From assembly GCA_018292915.2 (NCBI GenBank), contig JACVVK020000092.1:530001-594000 (forward strand): a stretch of DNA of 64,000 nt, in the 5' to 3' direction. Under the pieces are notes generated by a model that made no database searches, was not told the origin of the DNA, and was given only the letters and a program-made list of their open reading frames with translations. The stretch is from Batillaria attramentaria. Lineage: Eukaryota; Mollusca; Gastropoda; Batillariidae. Within the stretch, counting starts at the first letter, position 1; every line of letters begins with the position of its first letter. Positions 32,425 through 44,325 of this stretch are shown here, piece after piece. A program made the translations under genes and the position numbers.

Positions 32425-32663
32425 CACCGCGTTTTTCCAAGTTCAAAACGCCACTGCACCGGAAAAACGCTTTGGATGTGGGTTAGAACGATTGAAAGGG
32501 GGCCGTTTACCAGCCAGAGACCGACATGTACTAATAAATTACTACAATCCAAAGACGTGTATATGCTCATGTTTTACAATAACGGCTTTAAATGGGATCC
32601 ATTGTCGTTGAAACTTTCAAAGCCACACAGCAAAGGAAAAAGGTCGTCCATTTTGATTACCCC
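32425..32663 (-). mobile_element. P-family element, copy P3
   Basis: Minus strand: GGTAATCAAAATGGACGAC start, then a CTTTGAAAGTTTC.. region, ATTGTAGTAATTTATTAGT, GGTCTCTGGCTGGTAAACGG and CCAAAGCGTTTTTCCGG, collinear with P1. It abuts a run of C's and lacks an obvious second terminus. Confidence 0.65.
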
Positions 32664-32719
32664 CCCCCCCCCCCCACACACACACCGTGCCCCCGTGTCA
32701 ATGCTCATGTGAATGTTAA

Positions 32720-32807
32720 TGTTAATGACTCAATTCAAAGCCCATTTAAGACCTACCTCTTTAGGCAAGCTTTCGAGCTGTAGTCCGACCACTATTTCAT
32801 CGGCACT

Positions 32808-32896
<89 letters not shown>

Positions 32897-32953
32897 TAGA
32901 AAACAGACAGGCGCTATATAAACTGCATTCATTGTTATTATTATTATTGTTAA
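32720..32953 (+). mobile_element. LINE (CR1/L2-like) 3' end with microsatellite in UTR
   Basis: The end of an ORF (about PFKTYLFRQAFEL, stop at about 32781) matches the 'FKTYLF..AF' C-terminus of CR1/L2-type LINE proteins. The 3' UTR holds a TG/GA microsatellite (32809-32893) and ends GGCGCTATATAAACTGCATT plus ATT repeats. It is the third element here with this tail. Confidence 0.7.
32809..32893. repeat. (TG)n(GA)n compound microsatellite
   Basis: TG then GA, located in a LINE 3' UTR. Confidence 0.97.
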
Positions 32954-33129
32954 CACCTATCGTTGTGTAGATGGCACGAGTAACGTAATAAACGTGAAAA
33001 AGCTGTTGCTGTTCCGATGGTTTGGCCGAGACCTTGCCATGTCCCTCATCAAGGTTTCTGTGCTAGCAAAAAAAAAAAAATGATCTGATGATTTGTCTAA
33101 AAATTGATGAGGTTTTTGTCTGCATTTCG

Positions 33130-33425
33130 AGATAATACAAAATTGCGAAATCCAAGTGTGTTTTACCCACACTGCGAGGTGTTACAAAAATTGAGGTGTT
33201 ACAAATTGCCAACTGTTTAGGCAAGCTAAATTGCCAACTGTGTAGGCAAGCTAAATTGCCAACTGTGTTTTACCCACATTTCCAGGTGTTACAAATTGCC
33301 AATCCCAAGTGCGTTTTATCCACATTGCGATTGTTACAAAATTGCGAGGTGTTACAAATTGCCACCTCCAAGTGTGTTTTACTGACATTGGCAGACGCTG
33401 CAAATTTGCAAAATCCAACGTGCTA
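33130..33425. repeat. ~45-50 bp minisatellite, degenerate
   Basis: Repeated words GTGTTTTACCCACA, GAGGTGTTACAAATTGCC and GCCAACTGTGTAGGCAAGC, in at least five variable units. No coding potential. Confidence 0.75.
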
Positions 33426-34345
33426 ACCACTTAGCTTTATTCTTTTTTTTTTTTGTCCCTGACGATGAAGGTTGTCGACAATTTGTAATTATATAAATAT
33501 GGATTCTTACTGACGCCCTAATATCGACATGACAAATATGGGTCTTTTTGTCATTTCGCCAAACCATTCAATTAGCTACAGATGCGATGACAGCAAAACT
33601 GAATTTTTTTCGTGACAGAAACACATCTAGATGAAAAACAAAAACAAAAAACGACGAGCACCGGCAAAACGACACTCCGCTTCGACCTTCCCCCATCTCA
33701 GTAAACCTCTCCCACCCGTTTCATCCATTCCCATTCCACACCCTTCACCGATTTGTTCTTTTAGGTTTAAATGTCTGCCACCATGCGTCATGAAAACATT
33801 CTGTCTTTACGTAGAATATTTGCCCTGCCCACTCCCACTCATGGACGGACACTCGGCATTATTACTCCGTAACACCGAGAATGTCAAGTAGGAGACGCAA
33901 CCTCGATCGGGCGACGACCAGTTCCGGGGCGGAATTTTTTGTCCAATCGGCGTTATTTAGTGACGTTCTCTGCGGGCCTGTCTTCCGGTCTCGCTGGCGG
34001 CTGGCCGCAAATCGTGACTCCGTCCTGGCGGTAATTAGTGCGCGAATTTGTTGTGGACCCAGGCCCGGATCATGTTCTTGTGACCAAGGTAACCGGTAAG
34101 GACAGACGGCAAGAAGTAACGTGTGGTCGGTCGATTCTTGGCTCTCTCTCTCTCTCTCTGTGCAGATGAGACAGTGGTGCCTTTGCAGTACGTGAAAGAA
34201 AACTAACAAAAATTTCAGATGAAATGACAGAACATGCCAAAATAATTATCTGGAAAAAAAGGAACAAATATGTATCATTTGACAAAAGAATAAATTTGGA
34301 GGGGGTGCAGGGGGGGGGGGGGAGGAGGAGGCGGGGGGGGGGGGA
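33426..34345. other. unique DNA with promoter-like patch 33890-34060
   Basis: The patch has GGGGCGGAA, a CCAATCGGCG word and GTGACGTT, and no identified exon. A (TC)n occurs at 34141-34160 and G-runs at 34310-34345. Overlapping frames on both strands are unrecognised. Confidence 0.35.
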
Positions 34346-34347
34346 GG

Positions 34348-34405
34348 GGCTTTAACGTCATTTCCCCACCGTTGAAGGGTGATATCAATGAAGAGGCACC
34401 AATTT
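34348..34405 (-). mobile_element. SINE family 1-like 3' fragment
   Basis: GATATCACCCTTCAACGGTG and GGAAATGACGTTAAAGCC on the minus strand. Diverged and short. Confidence 0.5.
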
Positions 34406-35060
34406 CAAGTTCAGATGGTATCACCCATATACCTATGTATCTTATCAGTCAGTGGAAATCATAGCAGACTACCTATTGTTTCCATGGGATATAAGCGGAA
34501 TTGACTCGAAGGACACAATAGTTCATTTAAATTTATGGAAGTTCATACAATTGAAGGCAGACCCAATGTGACTCATGGCACCCACGACCCAATCAAATAT
34601 CACCATACGTTTCTTGAACTCATTCTCCCCCTTCTCCTGTCCTCATCGCCTGCTCGGTCCTAGCAGATCAGCTTCTCCGGCGGTACCTCTGCGCTATCGT
34701 GAACTCACTGCACATATCACGCGCAAAATCGATTGAGGCCCGATAGGCAAAAGGTTCACCGATATGACTCTGATAAATAAATGCATGCAGCATGTCCGCT
34801 GATCCTAGGAATCCCCTCTCCTGGCGGTGAGGGATGGGTTTGAGGGTGGGGTGGGGGAGCCCCCCCTAGGGAGTGTCTTGTTTCTTGCTGAACGTAAGGG
34901 AGGAGAATGTCTGCAGAACTGAACTAGTTCTTGAAACGGGATCTCTGTTATACCGCAGCCTTGGTGGTAGGTGTAGGTTTTAATAGGTCAAGTTATCCTG
35001 GTCAGAATGACCCGTCTAGAGTTGGATACTTGAGGTGACTGCGTTAGCTCAATCAGATCT
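34406..35060. other. unique sequence, no gene seen
   Basis: Moderate composition. No RNA, repeat end or coding pattern recognised. Confidence 0.45.
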
Positions 35061-35339
35061 GGGCCCGTATGTAAAAGTCGAGGTTAATTTAACCCACGGC
35101 TACAGGCCTAACCCAGACTACGACAAAGAACCCCAAAAGCAAAATGAAATAAAAAAAAGGAAGTGAAGAAAGGAAGAAAAAATTCCTTGTATAACAGCTT
35201 AGGCACCTTGCTGGAATGGGCCCGCTTCTTGATTTAAAACAAAAAAACAACAGAAAATTTAACCCTAGAGCTAGTTTCGCTCGAGGTTAGACTCTAACCC
35301 AGGGCTAAAAGCCCTAACCTCGACTATCACATACGGGCC
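35061..35339. mobile_element. ~285-bp GGGCCCGTATG MITE, copy 1
   Basis: Inverted termini: GGGCCCGTATGTAAAAGTCG at the left; CGACTATCACATACGGGCC at the right. Inside, a second dyad (GAGGTTAATTTAACC / GGTTAGACTCTAACC-type blocks) and an A-rich centre. Copies 2 and 3 at 44854 and 57270 align end to end. Non-coding. Target duplication could not be resolved. Confidence 0.8.
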
Positions 35340-35616
35340 AGAATGCTTCACTGCTGTGTCTCAGTCCATTTCAAGTTATTTCAGGGATCGTGGTATCTTT
35401 AAGTTGATAACAGCAATAACAGACAGATGATCACAGATACGATGTAACTTGGCAGTGCGTGTAAGATGCGCAAGAAAACTGGCAAATTTCATCAATGTCA
35501 ATTTAATATGTCTTCTTGCAAAATGCAGCTGTTGAAAATGTGATAATTATGAACATTTGCGCGCGGTATTTCAGTTTTATTCTAAGATTGTCACGACTTT
35601 CACAAATGGTCGGAAT

Positions 35617-35659
35617 GTGTGTGTGTGTGTGTGTGTGGTGTGTGTGTGTGTGTGTGTGA
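35617..35659. repeat. (TG)n microsatellite
   Basis: TG tract with one GTGGTG break, next to a SINE tail. Confidence 0.95.
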
Positions 35660-35664
35660 ACTCA

Positions 35665-36062
35665 GTAATAATAATAATAATAATAATGAGTATTGTATAG
35701 GCGCCTTATCCAATTTCGTGAATCGGCTCAAAGCGCCCCGAACTCAGTGAACCCAACACGCACGCTCACGTAAATCACACGCATTCTCTCTCACACTGGA
35801 CATCAACACATTACAATCACGTGACCCTTCGTCAGCTCAGCTATTTAAATTTTGGACTTTAGAACTGCATTCATTTTGCAAGTTTGGTGGGCTGAACATT
35901 TCCAAAGCAGAGGGGGAGGAGGCCGGAGTACCCGGAGAGAACCCCCGACGATCGTCCCGAATGAACGGTGCCACAAAAATTCTTCGCCCCGAGTGGGACA
36001 CGAACCCCTGACCTCTCGCACTGGTGAAAAGTCTCTTAACCACTAGACCACCGACCGCCCCT
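35665..36062 (-). mobile_element. tRNA-headed SINE, family 2 (~400 bp)
   Basis: Minus strand, in order: tRNA-like head GGTCTAGTGGTTAAGAGAC (A box), B box GGGGTTCGTGTCCCACTC, a conserved core with TCTCCGGGTACTCCGGCC, a body of about 200 bp, then GGGCGCTTTGAGCCGATTC and AGGCGCCTATACAATACTC passing into (ATT)n. The core motif is one I associate with SINEs widespread in marine invertebrates; I cannot name the superfamily. The tail resembles that of the CR1/L2-like LINE copies here, consistent with a SINE using a LINE partner's tail. Confidence 0.75.
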
Positions 36063-36750
36063 TTGCTCGACTTCTCCCCGATGTCCTTTCGGCAGGTGGC
36101 GTCGCCACAGAACAACTACATTACCCATGTCATGTTTGTCCCAGCGACGTGAAACCGACAAGCAAGACACCGCGGACAGCTGAAAACACTCGAGGAGTTG
36201 GCCTGTTCACAGACAGCTAGTGTTTAAATTCGAGTTTAATCGCAGACGGAGACCAGCGTTTGTCTCCTCTATCTTGTAGCCGCCAGTACTGAGACAGCTT
36301 TATCTCACGATCGTCAGACAACCGTGTGTTTCAATTCACGTTTGATCACACGAAACAACTGCTTGGTCTTCAGCCACATGTTACGTGTCTATAGAGTGTT
36401 GATCTTTAACAAGTGTATTCTGGTCCCTCTTCCCCATCCCCAGCTACCCCCTCTTCACACCTTCAACCCCCCCCCCCCCCCCCCCCCCGAACCCCCTCTC
36501 GCAGCTACCTCCACTTCCATCGCAAGTACCCACTGCTTTCATCTGCTGCGCCAACACCCCCTCTCTCACACACACAACAAACACAGCCCCTACCTCGCCT
36601 TCACACTGTGCTGGAATTTCTGCACTTTCAAACCAAATTTTCATTAATCCATGCCTGTATACCCTCCCTCCCTCCCTCCTCCCTTTTCCCCATATATCCC
36701 TCCACGGACCTACCACTGCATGCACCCCGTACCGGCGCTTGCACACTCTG
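36063..36750. other. unique DNA with C-run (36467-36488)
   Basis: No gene recognised. The long C-rich block makes both-strand frames spurious. Confidence 0.45.
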
Positions 36751-36754
36751 ATTG

Positions 36755-36860
36755 TAATAATAATAATAATAATACATTTCATCTATATAGCGCACTTCTC
36801 AGATACAGTGACTCATTGCGCTAACACACATCACTCATACACATTCACACTATACAGACA
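36755..36860 (-). mobile_element. LINE/SINE 3' tail fragment
   Basis: Minus-strand AGCGCAATGAGTCACTG, GTGCGCTATATAGATG and (ATT)n: the same tail type as at 10.1, 16.0 and 57.1 kb. Confidence 0.6.
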
Positions 36861-36947
36861 AACACACTGTCGCTGTCGCTTAGAAATTTCGTTCATTTCA
36901 ACTCATTCCTGTACCCCCTCCCCTCAAACACACAGACACAGACACAC

Positions 36948-36948
36948 A

Positions 36949-36980
<32 letters not shown>
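36948..36980. repeat. (CA)n microsatellite
   Basis: CA tract preceded by CAGA repeats. Confidence 0.9.
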
Positions 36981-36983
<3 letters not shown>

Positions 36984-37084
36984 GCGCTGCACCCAGACAC
37001 ACTTATGCACTGTTTTTGTTCATTTCACTCATTCCTGCACACACCTCCCCCATCCAAGCCCTCCTCCTGGAAACGACAGTAACA

Positions 37085-37195
37085 GTTAGTCAGTCAGTCA
37101 GTTAGTCAATTATTTAGTTAGTGCAGTTATTTAGTTAGTGCAGTTATTTAGTTAGTGCAGTTATTTAGTTAGTGCAGTTATTTAGTTAGTGCTTT
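37085..37195. repeat. (AGTC)n and 17-bp tandem repeat
   Basis: CAGT/AGTT tetramers followed by five near-identical units of TTATTTAGTTAGTGCAG. Confidence 0.9.
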
Positions 37196-37640
37196 ACGCC
37201 GCACAAGCAACAAAGACTGTTTCGCGGCTAAGCAAGTCTTTCTCGCAGGTCATGAAAAAAAAAGAAGAAAAAAAAAAGGGTGTGACATAAGACATGATGT
37301 AAATATAAAATTAATAAATCTATCTAGATCAAGTTAAAAGAGACAACAGACAAGTTTTATCTCTGCCAAGTCCAAGACTTACGAGAAAAAAAAATGAAGA
37401 CATAGAAGGTAAGTCCAACGAAAATCCATACTGTTTGCAGTGTCTATATTTTATAAAACAAACTGGATTCCTTCAAGAAACTAAAGATGCTGTCAGGAGG
37501 AACATCCCTGAACAACACCTTCTACTCTCTTTTCAAGACCAATTTCACGGATTCCTGTACACGTTCCCTTTAAAGATCCCCGCCTCCACCCCACCCTTCC
37601 TCTTAAAAACAACAATAACAGACAAGAGCCTCCGCCTTGT
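37196..37640. other. unique sequence, no gene seen
   Basis: AT-rich with A-runs. The overlapping frames on both strands from 37435 are unmatched. Confidence 0.45.
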
Positions 37641-37990
37641 GTGTCCGCAGCTTGTACCCTTGGCCTCAAGAGGGGACTCAGGGCGGTCAAGTGGCCGAAG
37701 AGATTGTCCGGAGAGGGCCGCAAAGAGGGCCATTGACGCCAAGGCTGACCGGTAGTGACCGGTAGTGACCGGCCCGCCGTGGTCAGTTTCGGCCCAGCGC
37801 TGTGTCGCTGTCAATCAATCCATAATTACCGCTGGGGCCGGACGCGACGACCGGGGGCAGAGCGGGCTGATGGAACAGCCACACGACAACTGCCGGACAT
37901 CGGTTACAACAACAACGACTGGGGTATCGCGACTGACGCGAGGACCTTGAGTGGAATGGGACAAAGACGACGATGGTCGTGGAAACAGTG
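37641..37990. promoter_or_regulatory. GC-rich island with TALE/HOX-like cluster
   Basis: Central word CTGTCAATCAATCCATAATT combines TGTCA (MEIS-like), TCAATCAATC (PBX-like) and ATAATTA (HOX-like), inside GC-rich, CpG-containing unique sequence. A short 11-bp tandem repeat (CCGGTAGTGA) lies at 37750-37770. An enhancer or conserved non-coding element is an inference from these motifs. Confidence 0.3.
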
Positions 37991-38072
37991 ACGTGAGAGT
38001 AAGTTGCTGTTGAAGACGATAAAGAAAGAGAAAAAAGAAAGAGAGAAAGAGACTGAGACAAACAGACAGACA

Positions 38073-38237
38073 AGGTGAGTGGGTGTTTGAGAGTTTCAAC
38101 GTCTTTTTTCCACCACATATGGCTGATACCAAAGACGTGGCAACGAGGAAAAGGCCAGCACAAATATTTGGCCCAAGCCGCGGGAATCGAACTCACGACC
38201 CAAGTCCTGAAATTTCAACGCTTTATCGCTCAGATAT
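38073..38237 (-). mobile_element. SINE family 1 (degenerate)
   Basis: Minus strand: AGCGATAAAGCG head remnant, GTGAGTTCGATTCCCGCGG, GGGCCAAATATTTGTGCTGG and the AAAAGACGTTGAAACTCTC end. CAGACAGAC words on both sides may be the target duplication. Confidence 0.8.
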
Positions 38238-38950
38238 CCCCCCCCCCCCCCCCCAGACAGACGGACAGGAACACGCAGGCACGCACGCACTGACGCACAC
38301 AGACCCGGAGTTTAAAAACAAAATCTCGTATAAAGCTCAAGAAAGCTGTTTTGCTTTCCCTAACAGCACCTTGCCCTCCATCGACCACACTTGTAACGGC
38401 GACCTGTGTGAATAACGGTTTTCCAGTCATTTACAAAAGAGTTCGGCATGGAGCATTTCTGCATGCGAAAGGTATAAGTTTGAGTATAGGAATGGGCATT
38501 CTCCGTTCAAACCTTCTTGAAACTGTCGCCCAGTTTGTGTTTATAGCGCTGTAATCAATTGCCTGTTTATGCAACACACTGCCAGATGCCAGCCGAGATG
38601 CACAAAACGAAACCATAAACTTATCAATTAGCTTCATTCTTTTGCTCGGGCGATTATGATCAAGAACGAAATGACGCATCCCGCGGTCCGGCGCATGATT
38701 GTTTCCCTTCAGGCAATTCACTAATCCTTTTCACTGAATTTTCATGGAGTGAAATTCCTCACAACCCAAGCGCCTCGCGGCCATAAACGTTGCACTTACT
38801 TCCCCTTGTGACACCGCGTCTAAGAATGCGAATCCAGTTATCGGCCGGAGGCAAGAATGGCTAAGTAAGAGCAAATCACTGTCCCTATGCTCGGGTTCAG
38901 CTAGATGGAACCCACCTCTGTGATCGAGAAGAGCAAGGCTGGGCGCGAGG
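38238..38950. promoter_or_regulatory. unique DNA with motif-rich segment 38470-38720
   Basis: Contains GTAATCAATTGCC, ACCATAAACTTATCAATTAG and CGGGCGATTATGATC, a concentration of homeodomain-type cores in unique, CpG-containing DNA. No exon. Regulatory role is only inferred. Confidence 0.22.
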
Positions 38951-38954
38951 GGGA

Positions 38955-39085
38955 GTTGAGGGTTTGCCGTCTTTTTCCACCACGTAAGGGTGATACCAAA
39001 GACGAGGCAAAAGGGAATAGGCAAGCACACACATTTGGCCACAGCGGGGATTAGAACTCACGACCTGAGCATTGAAAGTCGGTGG
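38955..39085 (-). mobile_element. SINE family 1 (degenerate, 5'-truncated)
   Basis: Minus-strand CAATGCTCAGGTCGTGAG, TTCTAATCCCCGC, TGTGGCCAAATGTGTG, and GTGGTGGAAAAAGACGGC end. Confidence 0.8.
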
Positions 39086-39952
39086 CGACTGACCCACACA
39101 ATATTGGTGGACATAGCCTCCGGTCCTGAAGTCACGCTTGACTGATAAAGCCAGATTTCCCGGGCCGCGATAAGTCGCAACGGGACTCGACAAAACGCAA
39201 GACAGCTCACCATTCACTCACACGCGGACACTGCAGCCCGTGGCTGGCTCCTACTTATACGCTCTTGGACGGGCGAGGGCTTTGCCGAGGCCCCATAGCC
39301 GCGGGCACTGAACCTCAACATTGGAAAATAATCACCGCTCTAAATTCAATTTCAAGTGGCGTTTTGTTGACGCGGTCGCGTGCCTGGGCTCCTCATTTCG
39401 GGATATTTCTGTCAGCGATCGCCACGTCTTTAATGGGCGCGACAGGCATCTTGCCGGCTGTTTTGCCAATTGTGCCTGCAACTCCCAGAACCTGTTTTGG
39501 GAAACTCGGGGTAAGGAGTTTGGAGGTTTGGGGTTCGGGGTGGCTGGGTGAGGGTGACGAGGGTGAAGGAGGAGGAGAGGGAGGGAGGGTAGACGGGTTG
39601 CCAGATGTCAAAGACTTACACACCATTCTTAAAAAGGGGGTGGGGCGGGGAAAGGGGGGGGGGGGTCGGCAGCTGTTGTTAAGTCCGTACCATTGTACCT
39701 GGTTTTTAAAGGAAGAATCCCCACCCCCACCCCCACCTCCCACCCCTACCCCCAGCGCGTTCCGAAGACTGCTAAAGACTATCCTCTATTTAGTCATGCA
39801 TACGCCCTCTTGTATACTTTTCAGAAGGTCCTCCCTTCTTCGGAGAACTGAATAAAAAACAAGAGCACGGTGAGAAATCTGCAAAACACAGCCTGTTGAC
39901 TCGACGGCCATGCAAAAATAAGATAAAATTCCACCTCACACCACACATGGAG

Positions 39953-39957
<5 letters not shown>
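39086..39957. other. unique DNA; CpG-rich patch 39230-39490
   Basis: The patch has GCGATCGCCACGTC and TTTAATGGGCGCGAC words. Two frames are open through it, the longer running on into G-rich repeats after 39500; neither encodes a recognisable domain. G-rich tracts lie at 39560-39665. Confidence 0.35.

Positions 39958-39990
<33 letters not shown>
39958..39990. repeat. (GA)n microsatellite
   Basis: GA tract. Another lies at 40242-40279 after CACTACACTACAC. Confidence 0.95.
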
Positions 39991-39993
<3 letters not shown>

Positions 39994-40240
39994 CCAGACA
40001 CTGCACGCCCGGCCACCTACAGACGTCCCCTTACTTTGCCGACATGACAGTGAACAACCGCCCCAAAGAAAAACGACGACCCGGTCTCGGAAATATGATT
40101 GCAAACAACTGGAAGCGAACCAAATGAAGTTGTTTTGTCGCAAAGGATTTGTCGGATGATTTCTCAACACACGCAGCAGACAGCTATTTCGTTGTGTGAG
40201 GGATGTCTTGGATTCCTGCGCGAAAGACTACACTACACTA

Positions 40241-40241
<1 letters not shown>

Positions 40242-40279
<38 letters not shown>
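40242..40279. repeat. (GA)n microsatellite
   Basis: Pure GA tract. Confidence 0.95.
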
Positions 40280-40283
<4 letters not shown>

Positions 40284-40439
40284 TGCTGCGCTCATCAGCT
40301 CATTCCCTTTTAGCTGCCACGCAAGTCTGCTAAAACATGACATTGGGACCCTCCCCCCCCTCCCAATCCCTCCCCCACATCCCTCCCTCTTCCCTTCCAG
40401 TCCTACAGGAGATGAAGAAACGACCAAACACTACTTTGA

Positions 40440-40583
40440 TAGGGTAGTAGCAGTAGTAGTAATAGTAGTAGCAGTAGTAATAGTAGCAGCAGAAGTAGCA
40501 GAAGTAGCAGTAGTAATAGTAGCAGAAGTAGTAACAGTAGTGGTAGTAGCAGAAGTAGTAGTAGTAGTAGAAGTAGTAGTAGT

Positions 40584-40618
<35 letters not shown>

Positions 40619-40630
40619 TAGTAGTGATGG
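40440..40630. repeat. (AGT)n/(AGC)n trinucleotide array
   Basis: AGT, AGC and AGA triplets, the second such array in the window. It generates the spurious poly-V and poly-L frames. Confidence 0.95.
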
Positions 40631-40639
40631 TGTTGAAAT

Positions 40640-40862
40640 AGTCACTGTCTTATGCTTCCGGACCTGGCTAGTGCCTGAAAATAGACTCTAGTCTAGATTG
40701 AGACTTAGCTCTCGTCTTAGACTTATTACGTCGGTGCTATCATCAGCGTGTGTTGCCGTATATTCCCTGAAACAGTCGTGAACTCGCCTTAGTCTTTCTC
40801 GTACTAATCTATTAATCTCAGCTTAGTCAAGCTAGTCTCGGACTTAGTCCCTGTCTCTCTCT
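40640..40862. other. AGTCTAGAC-rich low-copy segment
   Basis: Many CTTAGTC/GACTTAG words in both orientations (for example GACTCTAGTCTAG and CTTAGTCAAGCTAG). It may be a degenerate inverted-repeat element. No firm ends. Confidence 0.3.
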
Positions 40863-40954
40863 ATGCATCGAGCCCCTGGTTACAGGGTGCCGCGCTACGA
40901 ACCATGTCGACCAAAAGTATACGGGTTTCTGAAGCTGAAGACACGTAAAAAAGA

Positions 40955-41012
40955 AAGAAAGAAACAAAACAAAACAAAACAAAACAAAACAAAACAAAAC
41001 AAAACAAAACAA
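40955..41012. repeat. (AAAAC)n pentanucleotide
   Basis: AAAG then AAAAC pentamers, about nine copies. Confidence 0.95.
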
Positions 41013-42460
41013 CTTGCGTCTCTTTCCGTAGCGACTTCGGCAATCTTTGTTAGACCATTTTGTGGGTGTTTTCTGTCTAGTGGAAACATTTCTGGTGAAA
41101 CAACAACGTTGACGCGTTTCTGTTCTTCCGTGAAATAAAATGTGCATCAACAAGACTCAAATACATCACTCCCCAAAGAGCTGTCTTAACAAAAAGAAGA
41201 AGAAGGAAAAAAAAAAAAAAAAGGGGGGGGGGGGGGGGGGGGGGGAGCGGAACGAAAGAAAACCAGAGTGGTGTCCCTCAGTCTGAAGAGGTCAGTAGCC
41301 AGCGACAAAAAAAAAAAAAAAAAAGTCTGTGGGGTTTGGTTTTCCGTGAAGCATTGTTTTGATTTCTATTCTAGTCTTTTTAACAAATATGTATGAGTTC
41401 AGTTGCTTTTTATCTTTGGTGCCAACTAACCCCCCCCCCCTCCTCCCGCCCCCTTTGTTCAGAAACAAACACGAACTGAACGAAAAATGCCTCGATAATT
41501 GTAACTGTAAATATAATTATGGGATTAAATGTAAATTAAAAACTTTGAAGGAGTTAAAAAAAAAGAAGAAGTCATCTTCGTGTTTCTGCGCGCGGATAAA
41601 TTACTCCCAATTCCCGAATGTCATGGAAACAAGACAGGTATCCAACATAAACACACATCCATGTGACACTATCGTCATAAATCTCCCCTTTGTCAAGCCG
41701 AACCGTCGCACCAAAAAAAAAAAAAAAAAAAAAACCAACTTTGATTTATTGAGAAATGACTGCTAAGTTCCTTTTCTGTCATAAAGTCTACACAAAGCTG
41801 CAGGCGAAATGCAATACGCGGTTCTGCCATCTGCGTCGTAAGACCTAAACAACTAAATCAGAGAAAAAGCAGAAACTTTGACTTGTTTACGACTAAGGAT
41901 ATACTGTTTCAACTTGAAGTTTCAACATAAACCTTGGCGATATTCTGTATCCGCCATCTGTGTCAATGATCTCAGTAAGCAAATATAAAACGGAAAAAGA
42001 AACTGAGTCGTTTACGACAAAGGATCATGAAGTGTTTCGTGCTGCTCGGTGTTTAAGGATGGGGGCTACCTTTGAATGGAAGTAATGCGGACCTCTCTAA
42101 ATTAGGTTTAAACCAATATGTGTACTATGCACCTGCTCGAAACAGCAAAACATATGGAAGGTCTCATGCATTGTTTAAAAGTTATGGACGATTTGACAAA
42201 ATTGGGCTGACATACTTAGCGCCCAGCATGACCGTGATTGTTGCTCTTTCCTAGCGGTTCCCCGTTTGCACACGTATTCCCCATCCTTAAAAAAAACTTA
42301 TAATAAAAAAAAAAAAAAAACGCTCAGGTGTGGTTTTTGAGCAGGCATGGCAGGGGAGTGTGATCTATGGATCGTTAGGTATTGGTAAGGTGAAGGTAAG
42401 TGCATGCATTACGAGCGATTGAGCGGAGATGTTTCTGGACCCTATTTTTTCCCGGATACT
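41013..42460. other. unique DNA; A/G-runs; a ~125-bp diverged duplication
   Basis: A- and G-runs occupy 41207-41245. The segment 41822-41900 recurs in diverged form at 41946-42024 (CCATCTG.GTC at the start, GTTTACGAC.AAGGAT at the end). No gene seen. Confidence 0.45.
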
Positions 42461-42467
42461 GATACCA

Positions 42468-42555
42468 CCCCCCCCCCCCCAAAAAAAAAAAAATAAAAAA
42501 ATAAATAAATAAATAAATAAATAAAATAAAATAAAATAAATAAGTAAATAAAATA
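42468..42555. repeat. C-run, A-run and (AAAT)n
   Basis: Low-complexity block of C, A and AAAT/AAAAT repeats. Confidence 0.95.
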
Positions 42556-42759
42556 AATGACAATTTTTTTTAAAGTGTTTCAGCTGTTAAAACTATACCC
42601 GATCAATCAATCACTCAATCAGTCAAGAAGTGTACATGGACACTGCCTCATTGAAGAACCGTCCATAGAGAGAAGCTACATCACTTCACACTGACCGGCA
42701 AAAGAAAACAGTTGCAAAATGCACACGTGCATAGGGCGCACCTGACCAAAATCTATCCA

Positions 42760-43055
42760 AAATTACCAGTTCACCATTCGTCTCGAACTTCCTGAAACAC
42801 CCACAACTCGCCTGTATCAAGGGCTTTGCTGGTACATGAGGTTTTTTTCTTCCGTAGCAACTGCTCAGTCGAGGTGCGGGACGGCCCCGGCAGATCTATG
42901 CAGTCCTGGCATGACCGTCCGAGCAATAAACATACTCCCAAATTTGCATCCGCGCATAACTTGACTGAAACAAGACCTGTCTCAAACCCCAAACTGGGTG
43001 ATGGCCTCCATACCAACTTCAAGACCCCCGTGTGACCCCGGGCGGGCCCGCTATC
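42760..43055. promoter_or_regulatory. motif-rich unique island (POU octamer)
   Basis: Contains a perfect octamer ATTTGCAT (about 42940) beside CAATAAACATAC (forkhead-like) and GC-rich flanks. Frames are open on both strands but unrecognised. A conserved non-coding element is an inference. Confidence 0.25.
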
Positions 43056-43080
43056 GACAGGGTGGGCTGCAGTGGGTAAC

Positions 43081-43117
43081 TGGATCCCCCCCCCCTCCCC
43101 TTCTCCATCCACACACA

Positions 43118-43159
<42 letters not shown>

Positions 43160-43225
43160 GACTCCATCCCTCCCCCCCCTCCATCCCCATCCACCCAAAA
43201 CACCCCCCCCCCCCCAACTCACACA
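43081..43225. repeat. C-runs and (CA)n
   Basis: C-rich tract, CA tract (43118-43158), more C-runs. Confidence 0.95.

Positions 43226-44325
<1,100 letters not shown>

Noticed and set aside
37435..37755. Overlapping frames on both strands
   Set aside because: Neither has recognisable content; the 3' half overlaps the GC-rich motif island.
39265..39855. 196-codon plus-strand frame without ATG at its start
   Set aside because: The first part overlaps a CpG-rich island with another frame also open; the rest is G-rich repeat. No domain recognised.
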